Shown piece after piece: positions 54,698-64,000 of a stretch of 64,000 nucleotides of DNA. The DNA lies in contig NC_063160.1 in assembly GCF_020921035.1 (NCBI RefSeq), positions 14,969,095 through 15,033,094 of the forward strand, in the 5' to 3' direction. Below the pieces are notes generated by a model that was not told the origin of the DNA, made no database searches, and saw only the letters and a list, made by a program, of their open reading frames with translations. Source of the stretch: Rhodamnia argentea. Lineage: Eukaryota > Streptophyta > Magnoliopsida > Myrtales > Myrtaceae. A program made the position numbers and the translations under genes. Positions within the stretch are counted from its first letter, which is position 1. Each line of letters begins with the position of its first letter.

Positions 54698-55246
54698 ATG
54701 CGGACTCCGACTTTCCACCTCATTTTCTTCCCCGTGCTCGCAAAACACACGGGAATCATCATGCGGACTCCGACTCTCTACCTCATTTTCTTCACCGTGC
54801 TGGAAAGCCTCCTCGTCTCCGCTTGCTGCGGTGATCAATCTCGGAAAGATGTCGCTCTGTTTGTCTTCGGCGACTCCCTCAACGACCGGGGCCAATGCCT
54901 ATCTAAACACCACTGTGGTTAATCGATCAAATTTACCTCCTTATGGTGAGACGTTCTTCCACCATCCCACCGGCAGATACTCCGACGGTCGTTTGATCGT
55001 TGATTTCATCGGTAACTTCCCTCTTTTTTTTTTTTCCTCGGTTAACTTGTACGTAAATTCTGTGGAGGAGAGAGAGGAGTGAATAAATTTTCATTATGCT
55101 GTCATCCTGAGAAGCATGTGTTCTTTGATGCCTTCCATCCAACTGAGAGGGCAAACCAGCAATTTGTGCAATTGATATGAAGCGGGAGTCTCAATATAAT
55201 CAGACCTCACAACCTGAAAGCATTGTTCATACATGAAGGTGCTTAA
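54698..55246 (+). pseudogene. GDSL lipase copy 2, exons 2-4 deleted
   Basis: Exon 1 survives (signal peptide, [21 protein letters not shown]), but a 1-bp insertion near 54887 shifts the frame before GANAYLNTT and [17 protein letters not shown]. The donor GTAACT after IVDFI is still present at about 55011. About 45 bp into intron 1 the sequence jumps, near 55058, into what matches the middle of exon 5 of the intact copy (TGTGGAGG..GAGGAGTG). It continues HVFFDAFHPTERANQQFVQL and then an in-frame TGA where the intact copy has Trp. Exons 2-4 are gone. The signal-peptide region is duplicated in frame: a 63-bp unit starting at 54679 repeats at 54742. Clearly non-functional. Confidence 0.85.
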
Positions 55247-56462
55247 ATTTCTTTTTCTTCCCAAAATCATTGGTAAATAACCACATCCCATTCGAACGTC
55301 AAATTTTGAATGACGAGGCATGATGTTGGACTGATTGTATGGTTGCACTGGTGTCCAATAAAGGGTATGTTCAAATGAGCCATAACATTGTTAAAACGTC
55401 GCAAACTTGAATGCCTTAAAAGTTTTGGAAAAAGTCCAAAAAAAATGAGATTGATTATTGCTTGATTCTATGGTTTTAAATGCATGTTGAGGCCCAAAAA
55501 ACGCGAGCATTCTTAAGATGTGGTTAAACAACAAAAGAACTGATATAAGAAGAATTAAGAATGAAAAAACTCAGGAAAAAAGAAGGGGAAAGGCAGCCGA
55601 TTGCATTATGCAGCCTAAAGTCTTGCATTAGATATAGGATGATGTGCTAGCAGTTAACTCTTGTACGACCTTAAACTAAATAGATCCTTATTACAACGTC
55701 AGGGTGCAAGCGAACCGCGATCAGAGCAAAGATTGAGGTGAGGCTATCTCCCGATTGTGTTAGCCACTGGTGTGCTCTAGTGCGGACATGAAGAACCCGT
55801 TTTGAATCACCATAGCTAGATCCATCAACATGGGTTACAAGTCCATTGTTTAATCAATATATGATAGAGCGAGTTGTTATATGAGTTAGTTATATTCAAT
55901 AAATGAATTTAAACATAATACGAGTGTTAAATGAGTCATAAATAGGCCGTACATGAATTTGCAAGTGCAACTTACTTAGATCCAACCCATCTCTATGACT
56001 CTCTCTTCATTCTTTCTTGCTCTCATTCCATCTCGCGTTCATTCATTCTGCACTCTCATCTTAATGTGGTATGAGTTTTTCTAGATTGGATTAAATACGA
56101 AAATGCTTTAGGAATATGGATCGGGTTGGAATTTTTTTTTTTTGGTTGACTATGAGTCATTGGATTGTTGCAATATACGAGTCATAATCAGGTCAAATGG
56201 GATGTTACTAGACCAGAACCACCCTTTTGACGGGTTTATTCATAGCATATGATACATCAAAGTGGGCCTCTGGACAGAACTAGAAGCGATCATAAATGGG
56301 TTTGGAAGGTTTTGAACTAGTCGGCCGAAACAACGTAAGACCACCACGACTCGTTCGGACGTATTCCCCACGTTGGTCCAACGTATCTCCCGAGTTGCTT
56401 GAGTCCTGGTAAGTGCGCGGGAAGAAGACTTTGTGACGACGACTCTGGTCACCATCTTGTCC
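55247..56462. other. Intergenic with LTR-element remnants
   Basis: The first ~350 bp match the 3' flank of the intact GDSL copy (GACGAGGCATGATGTTGGACTG near 55313; GATTGATTATTGCTTGATTC near 55452). Patches at 55690-55820 and 56386-56410 resemble the primer-binding-site region at 52.1-52.5 kb. No gene. Confidence 0.45.
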
Positions 56463-56470
56463 ATATATAT
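56463..56470 (+). promoter_or_regulatory. Probable TATA box of GDSL copy 3
   Basis: ATATATAT about 40 bp upstream of the ATG at 56505. It implies a very short leader and makes the upstream in-frame ATG at 56433 an unlikely start. Confidence 0.45.
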
Positions 56471-56504
56471 GATATGTGGCGAGTACATTCTCACACACAG
56501 TTCC

Positions 56505-58154
56505 ATGATGTGGACTCCGACCCTCCGCACCATTCTCTTCGCTAGTCTTGCAAGCCTCTTCGTCTCCGCCCGCTGCGGCGATCAATCTCGGGAAGGCGCC
56601 GCTCTGTTCATCTTCGGCGACTCCCTCAACGACGCTGGGACCAACAACTACATAGACACCATCTTCAGAGCGAACTTTACTCCGTATGGTGAGACGTTCT
56701 TCCACCGTCCCACCGGCAGGTTCACCGACGGTCGTTTGATCGTTGATTTCATTGGTAACTTCTTTGTTCCACTCCTTTGGGTAACTGGGTACGAGAATTC
56801 TATTCGTTTCCTTCATCAGTTACTGCTCAATTCACTTATTGTTCTACTCTGTTTTTCTTTTTGTTTTCGGGTATGCAGCTGAATATGCAAAGCTGCCGCT
56901 GATTCCGCCATATCTCCAAATGAAAGGCGATGAATTCATGGGAGGGGCGAATTTTGCATCCGCCGGAGCTGGTGCTTTGGACGAAACTTACAGAGGATTC
57001 GTACGTCTCTTATTTATCTATTCATTCTTTCGGCTCGAAGCTATAATTAACATGAACGTTTCCACTTTTTGAGCCTGCAAGAAAGATGGGAAATGAACAA
57101 GTTCGTGTTGTTGACTTATCAGGTGGTGGGCATGGAGACGCAGCTGAAGCAGTTTGAGCAGCTAGAGGAGAAGCTGAGGAAGAAGATGGGGAGTGAGAAG
57201 GCGAAGAGGATAATCAAGGAGGGCGTTTACTTCTTTAGCATCGGAAACAATGATTACTTCATGCCTCTCACTTTTAATCCAGATCTGTTTCAGTCCGTTT
57301 CCATGGAAGATTACGTGGGGATGGTGATGGGAAACATCACCACCGTGCTCAAGGTATAATAAATTCTATCTAACCTCGCAATTTTCAGGCACAAATCGAC
57401 CCGATTCAAGTATAGAATCGCGCGAATATTTGGGTGCCTGTTATCTAATAGTTAGGTGTTATCCGAGCGTATTCGATAGAGTTCATCTCCTGAGCGATCT
57501 TAAAGGCGCACTCCTGTTAATTGTTTTGGCATTTTCAAAGGACTGATTTGACTTTCTGATGTTTCTTTTCCAGGGAATATACAGAGTAGGAGGAAGAAAA
57601 TTTGCAATGATGGGACTAGGGCCAATCGGGTGTGTGCCGGCCATGAGAGTATTGACCAAAAATGGTTCTTGCTTAGGTGAAGCCAACAAGCTCGCCAGGC
57701 TTCACAACATTGCTCTTACTTCAATTCTCACAAAACTGGAGACCCAACTGCCAGGATTTCAGTACTCCTACTTCGACTTCTACACCACAGGCAGTGATAG
57801 TATCCAATACCCATCAAAACATGGTAAGTTGTTTTGGCTCTTGTGGATTCACACTTGTTACATCGCCTTGCATACTAAATAGAAGTTCCTTACCTTTGAA
57901 ATGCGAAAATCGATCTAGGTTTTAAGGAAGCGAAAACGGCGTGTTGCGGCTCGGGTCCTTTTAGGGCGTATCCGACCTGTGGAGGCGATAGAGGAGTGGA
58001 GGGTTATTCATTATGCCGTCATCCCCAGAAGTTCGTATTCTTTGATGCCAACCATCCAACTGAGAGGGCTAATTGGCAAATCGCGCAGTTGATGTGGGAT
58101 GGGAAACTCAGCGTAATCTGGCCTCGCAACCTGAAAGCATTGTTCGAGCATTAG
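56505..58154 (+). CDS. GDSL esterase/lipase (GLIP1/GLIP5-like), intact
   Basis: Five exons (56505-56754, 56879-57000, 57123-57353, 57574-57823, 57919-58154) join to 1089 nt, 362 residues, with consistent phases. An N-terminal signal peptide (about residues 1-24) predicts secretion. The SGNH blocks are complete: nucleophile S40 in [11 protein letters not shown], block II Gly in [11 protein letters not shown] (about 105-115), N167 in IGNNDY, and D327/H330 in FFDANHPTE. Plant GDSL enzymes of this type hydrolyse ester bonds of lipids or acylated substrates; Arabidopsis GLIP1 acts in pathogen defence and ethylene signalling. The natural substrate here is not predictable. It is the last and only intact member of a three-copy tandem array (49.5-58.2 kb). 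ATG 56505 was chosen because the TATA box lies at 56463 and the sister copies start at the same place. An adjacent ATG at 56508 is equally plausible. Confidence 0.92.
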
Positions 58155-58714
58155 GGTGTTTAATTTTTTTTTCCTGGAATTATAGGTAAATAATCACATC
58201 CCACTTAACGTCAAATTATGAATGACGACGCATGATGTTGGATGGGTTGTACGGTTGCACTTATGTTAAAGAATAACGACGTTTAAATGAATCCTAGTAT
58301 TGTTCGAACGTGGAAAGACTTGAATGCTTCAAAAGTCTCGCGAAAAGTCTGGAAAGTGAGATTGATTATTGCTTCTTGATTCTATGCTTTTAAATGCGTT
58401 TTAAGGGGCCAAAACACGGTGAGTGTCCGTAAGACGTGGTTCAACGATAAAGAGCTGATATTAAGGTTTCCGTGTGTTTCGCAAAAAAATGTTCTTTTTT
58501 CGTTTTTCTTCATTTGAATCGCTTAGCAAAATGAGTCGACGAAAAAATTAGGCTTAAAATCAGGAAAAAAATGTTTTTTCTCTTGAAAATTAAGAATGAA
58601 AAAACTCAGGACAGCCCATTAAATTATGGGCTAGATTGATTATCCGTTCATTTCTCAGAGATGGACCTAGCCCAATCCTACCGATGTGTTTAAAAAATCC
58701 ATGCGCCCTACGGA
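58155..58714. other. GDSL 3' flank and repeat remnant
   Basis: To about 58450 this is the 3' flank of the GDSL gene, shared in part with the flank of copy 2. A MITE-like piece (TTTCGCAAAAAAATGTTC.., 58460-58600) resembles 4.9-5.06 kb and 61.6-61.86 kb. It ends at the candidate hAT target duplication CCTACGGA (58707-58714). Confidence 0.4.
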
Positions 58715-61566
58715 TAGAGGGGGCCATTTGGGCCCGTGGGCCCGGAACCGGCCTGTTGACCGGCCCGTTGACCGGGCCCACGGTTCCGAACCGCCAAAAA
58801 AAAAAATAAATAAAAGTGGGCCCGGGGCGGAGAGTCGTTGGGCTCTCGCCCGGACCCCCCTCTCCTTTGGCTTTGGGCCGTTGCCAACGTGCAACGGCCA
58901 AATTGGCGGTTGCTTTATATTTAAAAAAAAAAAATAAAAAAAAAATAAAAATGATTTTTGCCTGTAAATGCATATGCTTCCCCTTTCATTTTTGTCACAA
59001 ATTCTCCGAACAATCTCTCGAATTCTCTCTGAAATCCTCTCAAATCGCTCAAATTCTCCCAATTCTCTCAATCCCGACTCAATTTTCTCAATCGGATTTC
59101 CGATCAATTCTCTCAAAAATGGCAAGTGGAAGCGGAAATGCTGACAATGGCAAGATGGCTATGGGAGATTCCGAGTATCCCATTCATGAATACGATCCTC
59201 GTGAGTATGCAAGTTGGGAAGACGACGATGATAATATCAACTATGTCCCGATTCCGAACGTCGAGCACATCCCAACACAAGAAAGTCTTCATCCTCCCAC
59301 CGGTGTCGAAGAAACGTCAACGGCAAATGAGCCGGAATGGAAGGGCCGAGATAATACATCGGACTTGTGGCTACACTTTGACAAGGTACGTGATGAAGTC
59401 GAAGGTAAGTATAATGTAAAATGTAAATATTGTTCGCAAACTTATAAATTCACGAAAGGAGACGGTTACGGAACATTCCGTCGGCATTTGACGAAAAAAC
59501 ATCCAACGCAAGCGGGGATCGACAATACGCAACAACAAATTTCCGGGTACGCCACTTCTAAGCCTCATCCTTTATTTCGTTTCATTGAAGCACTTTATAA
59601 ACAAACATTAGGTGAATATGTTGCCCTTGATCATGCTCCGTTTAATACTGGTGAAAATTTTAATATGAAATATTTGATAAATACTGCGTTGGTTCCGCAT
59701 AGCGCCAACTATTCCAAAAAATACTCTTAAAGCGAAGTTTTTCATCTTTATAAAAAAGGAAAAAAAATCTTTAGGAAAATTTTTTGCGGAATTCAATGGA
59801 CGTGTGCATATAGGTAGCGATATTTGGAGTGATCCTTGGCAAATTCATTCTTATATGGGTGTCACGTGTCATTGGATAGATGACAATTGGATGATTCAAA
59901 AAAGACTTATTGCATTCCGAGTTTTTGATGAAAGCCATTCGGCTCATAATATTTATAGAATAATTAGACAAGTTTTAGAAGAATATAATTTAATAAATAA
60001 AGTATTTTCAATTGGTTTTGATAATGCCGCCGCAAATATTGCTTCTATTCCCGAATTAGAAAATATTTGCAAACCCACTTTTGGCGGACAATTTTTTCAC
60101 ATTAGATGTGCTTGTCATGTTTTAAATTTATGTGTACAAAATGGTTTACGAACTCTTGACACTTCTCTCGCCCCAATAAAAAGTGCAATTAAATTTTTAT
60201 GGAGTCGTCCCCAATGTATGAAATCATGGGGAAAATTTTGTAAACAAAATGGGAGAAGGCCAAGAAGATTTCCAAAAGATATTTCGACTCGTTGGAATTC
60301 TACGTACGAGTTGCTTCGGCAAACTTTTGAATATAAAGATTTATTATGTATGTTTATTTCACAAAATATTCCCGAAATTACTTTACTTCCTCAACATTGG
60401 GACGTTTGCAAGAAAATTTTAGATATTTTGAAAATTTTTAATGATGCTACTAAGACTTTATCTGGTATTTATTATCCTACTACGCATTTATTTTTAATAG
60501 AGTGTGTTAATATTAGTAGTGTTTTTAGTGAATATGAAAAAGATACCGAATTAGGTCAAACTATTTTAGTAATGCGAGAAAAATGGTTGCATTATTATTT
60601 GCAAATTCCTCTTGTCTATTTAGTTGGTATTGTTTTTGATCCACGTATTAAATTAGACGGTTTACAAGATTATTTGAATGTGTATTATCATGATTGTTTA
60701 CATTTGGAAGATTCAATAGATATTTCAAATATATTAGGACATGTTAAAGAATCTATAATAGCATTATATGGAGAATTTTGTAGTAGATATGGTTTAAGTG
60801 ATTCTGGATCTTTACAATCTACTGCCTCACGTAGCGAAGGTGGTAGTTCACTTAGTAGAGGGTATAATATGCTTAAGAGTAGGCAAAAAAAAACAAAAAG
60901 GGGCAACAGGTAATATTTCTGAATTAGAAAAATATTTAACCACTCAATTTGAGTTTCGTGATGCAGAACATAGTACAGATTTCGAAATCCTGAAGTGGTA
61001 GAAGAGTCACCAAATCGAGTATCCAGTTCTCGCCCTCATCGCTCGTCAAATATTAGCAACCCCTTCTTCAAGGGTTGCAGTTGAACAAGCATTTAGTTCT
61101 GGAGGATTAATTTTGGACTCTCGCCGTTCAAGATTAAGCCCGGACTGTGTGGAAGCTCAAGCTTGTGTCGGCGATTGGACGAGGGCAAAATATCGACACC
61201 AAGAGTTAGATCGTGAACACGAATTTTTTAGCGATGATGTTGGAGATACCACCGCCATGGGTACCACAACGGGTAGCGACGATTGACGATGAGGTAAGTT
61301 GGGGTTCTCAAAGGTAAAAAGAACTACATGGGCTTTGATTCTTCTATCCCCAAGAAGATATGTAGGCCGCTTAATGATAATTCATTAAGTTCAAGCCCAT
61401 TCCTTCTTTTTTTTTTCCCATATTTTATTACAATGTACAATTTAATTGTATTTTATAATTTATAATTTATTATATTTATTTTATTATTTATTATTTTAAA
61501 AATTATTATTAAAAATGAATCGGAATGAACCGGAACCGGCGGTTCCACCGAACCGGCCGTAACTAG
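58715..61566 (+). mobile_element. hAT transposon, probably full length but dead
   Basis: Candidate ends TAGAGGGGGCC on the left and, in reverse complement, CTAGTTACGGCC on the right. They are flanked by CCTACGGA (58707-58714) and GCTACGGA (61567-61574), matching at seven of eight bases; hAT elements make 8-bp duplications. Subterminal regions on both sides are rich in GGAACCGGC / CGGTTCCG motifs (58739-58795; 61521-61558), which is usual for hAT subterminal transposase-binding repeats. The interior encodes a damaged BED-type transposase (separate entry). Confidence 0.6.
59119..61286 (+). pseudogene. hAT transposase with BED zinc finger (RICESLEEPER/ZBED-like), disrupted
   Basis: The reading frame from ATG 59119 (MASGSGNADNGKMAMGDSEY) encodes a BED zinc finger at about residues 88-140 (LWLHFDKV, VKCKYCSQTY, FRRHLTKKHP). 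The transposase core follows (SDIWSDPWQIHSYMGVTCHW, GFDNAAANIASIPEL, IRCACHVLNLCVQNGL, ISTRWNSTYELL), then the hAT C-terminal dimerisation region (YPVLALIARQILATPSS, RVAVEQAFSSGGLILDSRR). Lesions are a frameshift at about 59720-59735 after SANYSKK, a frameshift in the A-rich tract near 60885-60905, and a nonsense TAG at 60999-61001 replacing the second Trp of the conserved WW before KS. The protein is thus split into three open pieces (59119-59730, 59804-60913 and 60914-61286, the last with the stop). Not functional as it stands. Probably no introns. Confidence 0.88.
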
Positions 61567-61574
61567 GCTACGGA

Positions 61575-62432
61575 GAAACAATAAGTATTCAAATCACTTG
61601 CAAAATTAATATACTCGATCCGTCCGTTTCGCGAAGAATAAATGGTTTAAAATATATATATATTTAAAAATAATCTTTTATTTCTTTTATAAAAATGAAT
61701 GAACAAAAAATATATTCATCGTTTCCCGAAAATATTTGGATACAAATTATTGGCACTAGTGAGAATATTTTCTATTCCCTAATTATTCTAAGTGATACAA
61801 GCGATTATTTTTTGAAAAATATTTTCTAAATCATTCATTTTTCAAAAAATAAACAGAGCCTAAATGATGAGAGAAATTTTTATTGGGTGTCGAATGTGCG
61901 ACCTCTCTTTGATATATCGATCTTGTAGACTAGTTTCAGCTTGCTTAGTGTTGCTCTTCCGAAAATGGTGGGATTTTTAGTCCTTCTTCAAACTAGTACC
62001 TTTATCTTCTTCTTTTTTATGGGCCAGAAATTAGAATATGTATCTGATTTCTTATACTTTTGTAGCTTTTTTATTATATTTAGTTTCCAGAATTTTATGC
62101 GGATATTATAGTTGCTGTTAATAAGAGCTAAATATGTCTTTAATCGTTTTTCTCATTGGTTTATTTTTTTTTGTCATATATTGAAACTCTATAGCCTTTC
62201 TGCCCCTTTTGCCAATATTGTTTTAGCCTTCGTTTCATGGAAAATAAAAAAAAAATGTGGACAAAAAAAAAATCAGTGCAAAAATCGTCCACCTCAATGC
62301 TAGTCAGCCACCAAAGTAGGCAACGTTGAAAATCAATATTGATGGAATTTACTTGGATGGTACAAATGAAGGCACTGTGGCTAGAGTTTCCCTATTCTGG
62401 TGGCATCAGAATAGGGAACATTTAAAAATGTC
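61575..62432. other. Repeat remnants, no gene
   Basis: AT-rich. A MITE-like piece may span about 61610-61862 (right edge AAAAAATAAACAGAGCCTAAATG). A short hairpin TTTCCCTATTCTGGTGGCATCAGAATAGGGAA lies at 62389-62420 (stem TTCCCTATTCTG/CAGAATAGGGAA). No gene recognised. Confidence 0.35.
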
Positions 62433-62808
62433 TAAGTCAGCGCTATGTGATACAAATGAAGGCACCGTCCTATGTGGCACCGCTACTATCCACTTTAGCG
62501 ATTTTCGGCTAAAATTGGTTGGATGTATTGAATTAGTACTAATGAAAAAAGGTTTAGGACTAAATTGGTCCAATTGAAAAACGATTAATGATATATTTAA
62601 CTAAGTCGGCGCTATGTGCTACAAATGAAGGCATCGTTCTATGTGGCACCGCTACCGTCCACTTTAGCGATTTTCTGTTAAAATTGGCTGGATTGATTAA
62701 ATTAGTACTAATGAAAAAAGGTTTAGGACTAAATTGGTCCAATTGAAAAGTTTAGGATTGAATTAGTGCCAATGCAATAGGTTTAAGGCTTTTTTAGTAC
62801 TTTTCCCT
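62433..62808. repeat. MULE-family terminus with duplicated subterminal unit
   Basis: A ~148-bp unit occurs twice in direct order (62433-62580 and 62602-62750). Both copies contain GTACTAATGAAAAAAGGTTTAGGACTAAATTGG and TATGTGGCACCGCTAC. The distal end, in reverse complement AGGGAAAAGTACTAAAAAAG, is the same terminus as the MULE at 31155-32873. So this is a right arm whose subterminal region has been duplicated. A matching left arm was not found, so the element is probably truncated. Confidence 0.6.
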
Positions 62809-63000
62809 AGGGGTGCCAATGGTTCAATTTAGTTCGATTTTTTGAAAAATCGAATCGAACTGAATCATTAGGAAATATGCTTGAACTAAACCAAATCTCG
62901 TCTCGAACCGAACTGAAAAACTCAATTCGGTTAGGTTCGGTTCGGTTTTCGGTTCGTATTTCGATTTTTTTTTTTTTTTGCTCCATACCTCACCCTTTAC
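62809..63000. repeat. hAT-like MITE end, AACCGAA-rich
   Basis: Begins TAGGGGTGCCAATGGTTC, directly abutting the MULE terminus, then has inverted and direct AATCGAACTGAA / GGTTCGGTTCGGTTTTCGG motifs and a T-run (62967-62982). The TAGGGGTG start resembles hAT termini. The other end was not found. Confidence 0.4.
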
Positions 63001-64000
63001 AACCTATGTACTATTGAAATCCAAGTGAATAATCTGGAGTTATTAATTAATTACTGAGTATTAACATGTTTTTTTACATCTCATATGGCTAGCCTTTTCG
63101 GAAAATCTCACATAATTTTGCAAGAAAATTTTGAAGCTCCCAACAACTTGTTGGGACTATCATCCTGGATATTGGTATCATGCACAACAGATTTAACATC
63201 ATCACCAGTTCACTTTGCAGCAACATAAAGGTCGAAACCGTCGGAACTTGGAAGTGACCACTCCTGAATCCCTCAAGATGCACATGCTTAGCATGTGAAT
63301 CAATTGGAGATGTAACTTGGATGTCATGGGTGAAGGTTGTTTTTGGGACTTGAGGAATATAAACATTCAAATGACATCAGACTAAGACCCCATATCCATC
63401 TTCCAGATTTGCGTGAATTCGAAAAGATGTTTACAATAGCAATCAATGTTCCCATTTAGCGCACCACCATCTCAGACCCGCAAGTCGCAAGTACTCGGTC
63501 AATTTGGGAGAATCACGACATAAAACCTTCTTTGAGACTACAATCCATCAAGAAAATTCATGAAACTGAATACTTATGCTAATGAGGAGGTCCTGATCAG
63601 ATTTTATAACAAGTGAGAAGTAACATCCTCAGTCCTTCCAAGTTCCGATACGATTGAACCTTCCCAAGATAAACATCCAGCAATGCAAGGAAAAGCCTAC
63701 ATTGACAGTTTCTCCATAGAACCACAACAGCTTCTCCATAGAACCAATTCTTCTCTCAAAATCTCAATAAGAAAATGGTTTAACAAGTACCAATCTCCAA
63801 GTTTGTCAATCTCAATAAGAAAATGCTTCAAGCATCTCCAAACACCGGAACAGTGACCCCTTAACCCCGATAATAAGCAGAAGAAGCAGCAAAACCAGTA
63901 TAAAGAGGCTTCGGAGTATGCTTAGGATAACAAATATAATGTATGGCTTATATCCAAAATGGACCAAATGACGAGCAGCTACCATTTCATCACCACCATT
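63001..64000. other. Unassigned sequence to the window end
   Basis: Less repeat-like than the preceding kilobases. The minus-strand frame at 63089-63370 is open for 93 codons (VYIPQVPKTTFTHDIQVTSP..) but I do not recognise it. The end of that frame and an overlapping one both look protein-like, which could mean a decayed or partial gene running off the window on the minus strand. Small direct repeats occur: TTCTCCATAGAACCA twice near 63708-63745 and TCTCAATAAGAAAATG twice near 63762 and 63809. Confidence 0.3.

Noticed and set aside
1-64000. tRNA, rRNA, CRISPR arrays and organellar insertions
   Set aside because: I looked for tRNA-like cloverleaf motifs and conserved rRNA or plastid phrases and saw none. 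The only tRNA-related signal is the retrotransposon primer-binding site at 52069-52080. A tRNAscan-SE run would be decisive.

Overview
This is nuclear DNA of a flowering plant, most likely a woody eudicot. The genes are split by GT-AG introns, the intergenic DNA is AT-rich and full of transposon relics, and the proteins are plant-specific (FCS-like zinc finger, group VII ERF, SBT1-type subtilase, GLIP-type GDSL lipases). The repeat style (long-TIR elements with GC-rich cores, hAT-type MITEs) resembles Myrtales such as Eucalyptus or Syzygium, but that placement is a guess from general familiarity and no search was run.

Layout. 1-3.4 kb: repeat-derived DNA. 3.5-4.3 kb: a two-exon FLZ gene (+). 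4.3-6.9 kb: repeats, including a hAT-type MITE with a perfect 8-bp target duplication inserted inside an older repeat. 7.1-13.3 kb: a 15-exon ARID-PHD chromatin gene (+), whose exon phases all close. 13.9-15.1 kb: a two-exon RING-between-RING E3 ligase (+). 15.1-21.6 kb: no convincing gene; a 362-bp tandem duplication and several MITEs. 22.0-24.3 kb: an intronless SBT1.5-like subtilase (+) behind a microsatellite-rich leader. 24.3-43.2 kb: a large gene-poor block of nested transposons: a long-TIR element with a GC-rich core, a Mutator-like element with a 9-bp target duplication and a TTA-flanked element nested inside it, and a 3-kb segmental tandem duplication whose two copies share a hAT-type insertion. 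43.2-46.0 kb: a group VII ERF (RAP2.12/RAP2.2 type) with the Met-Cys N-degron. 49.5-58.2 kb: a tandem array of three GDSL lipase genes in successive states of decay: a frameshifted copy, a copy that has lost its middle exons, and one intact copy. Between the first two lies a Mutator-like element carrying a fragment of a vacuolar sorting receptor gene. 58.7-61.6 kb: a broken hAT transposon with a BED-finger transposase. 61.6-64 kb: more repeat ends and an unidentified stretch.

Functionally the genes are unrelated neighbours, as usual in plants. Two are chromatin or transcription regulators (ARID-PHD, ERF-VII), two act in signalling or protein turnover (FLZ, RBR ligase), and two families are secreted hydrolases (subtilase, GDSL lipases). 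I see no operon-like or clustered pathway and no clearly undescribed system. The most informative observations are the captured receptor exon, the nested and dated transposon insertions, and the graded decay of the GDSL array.
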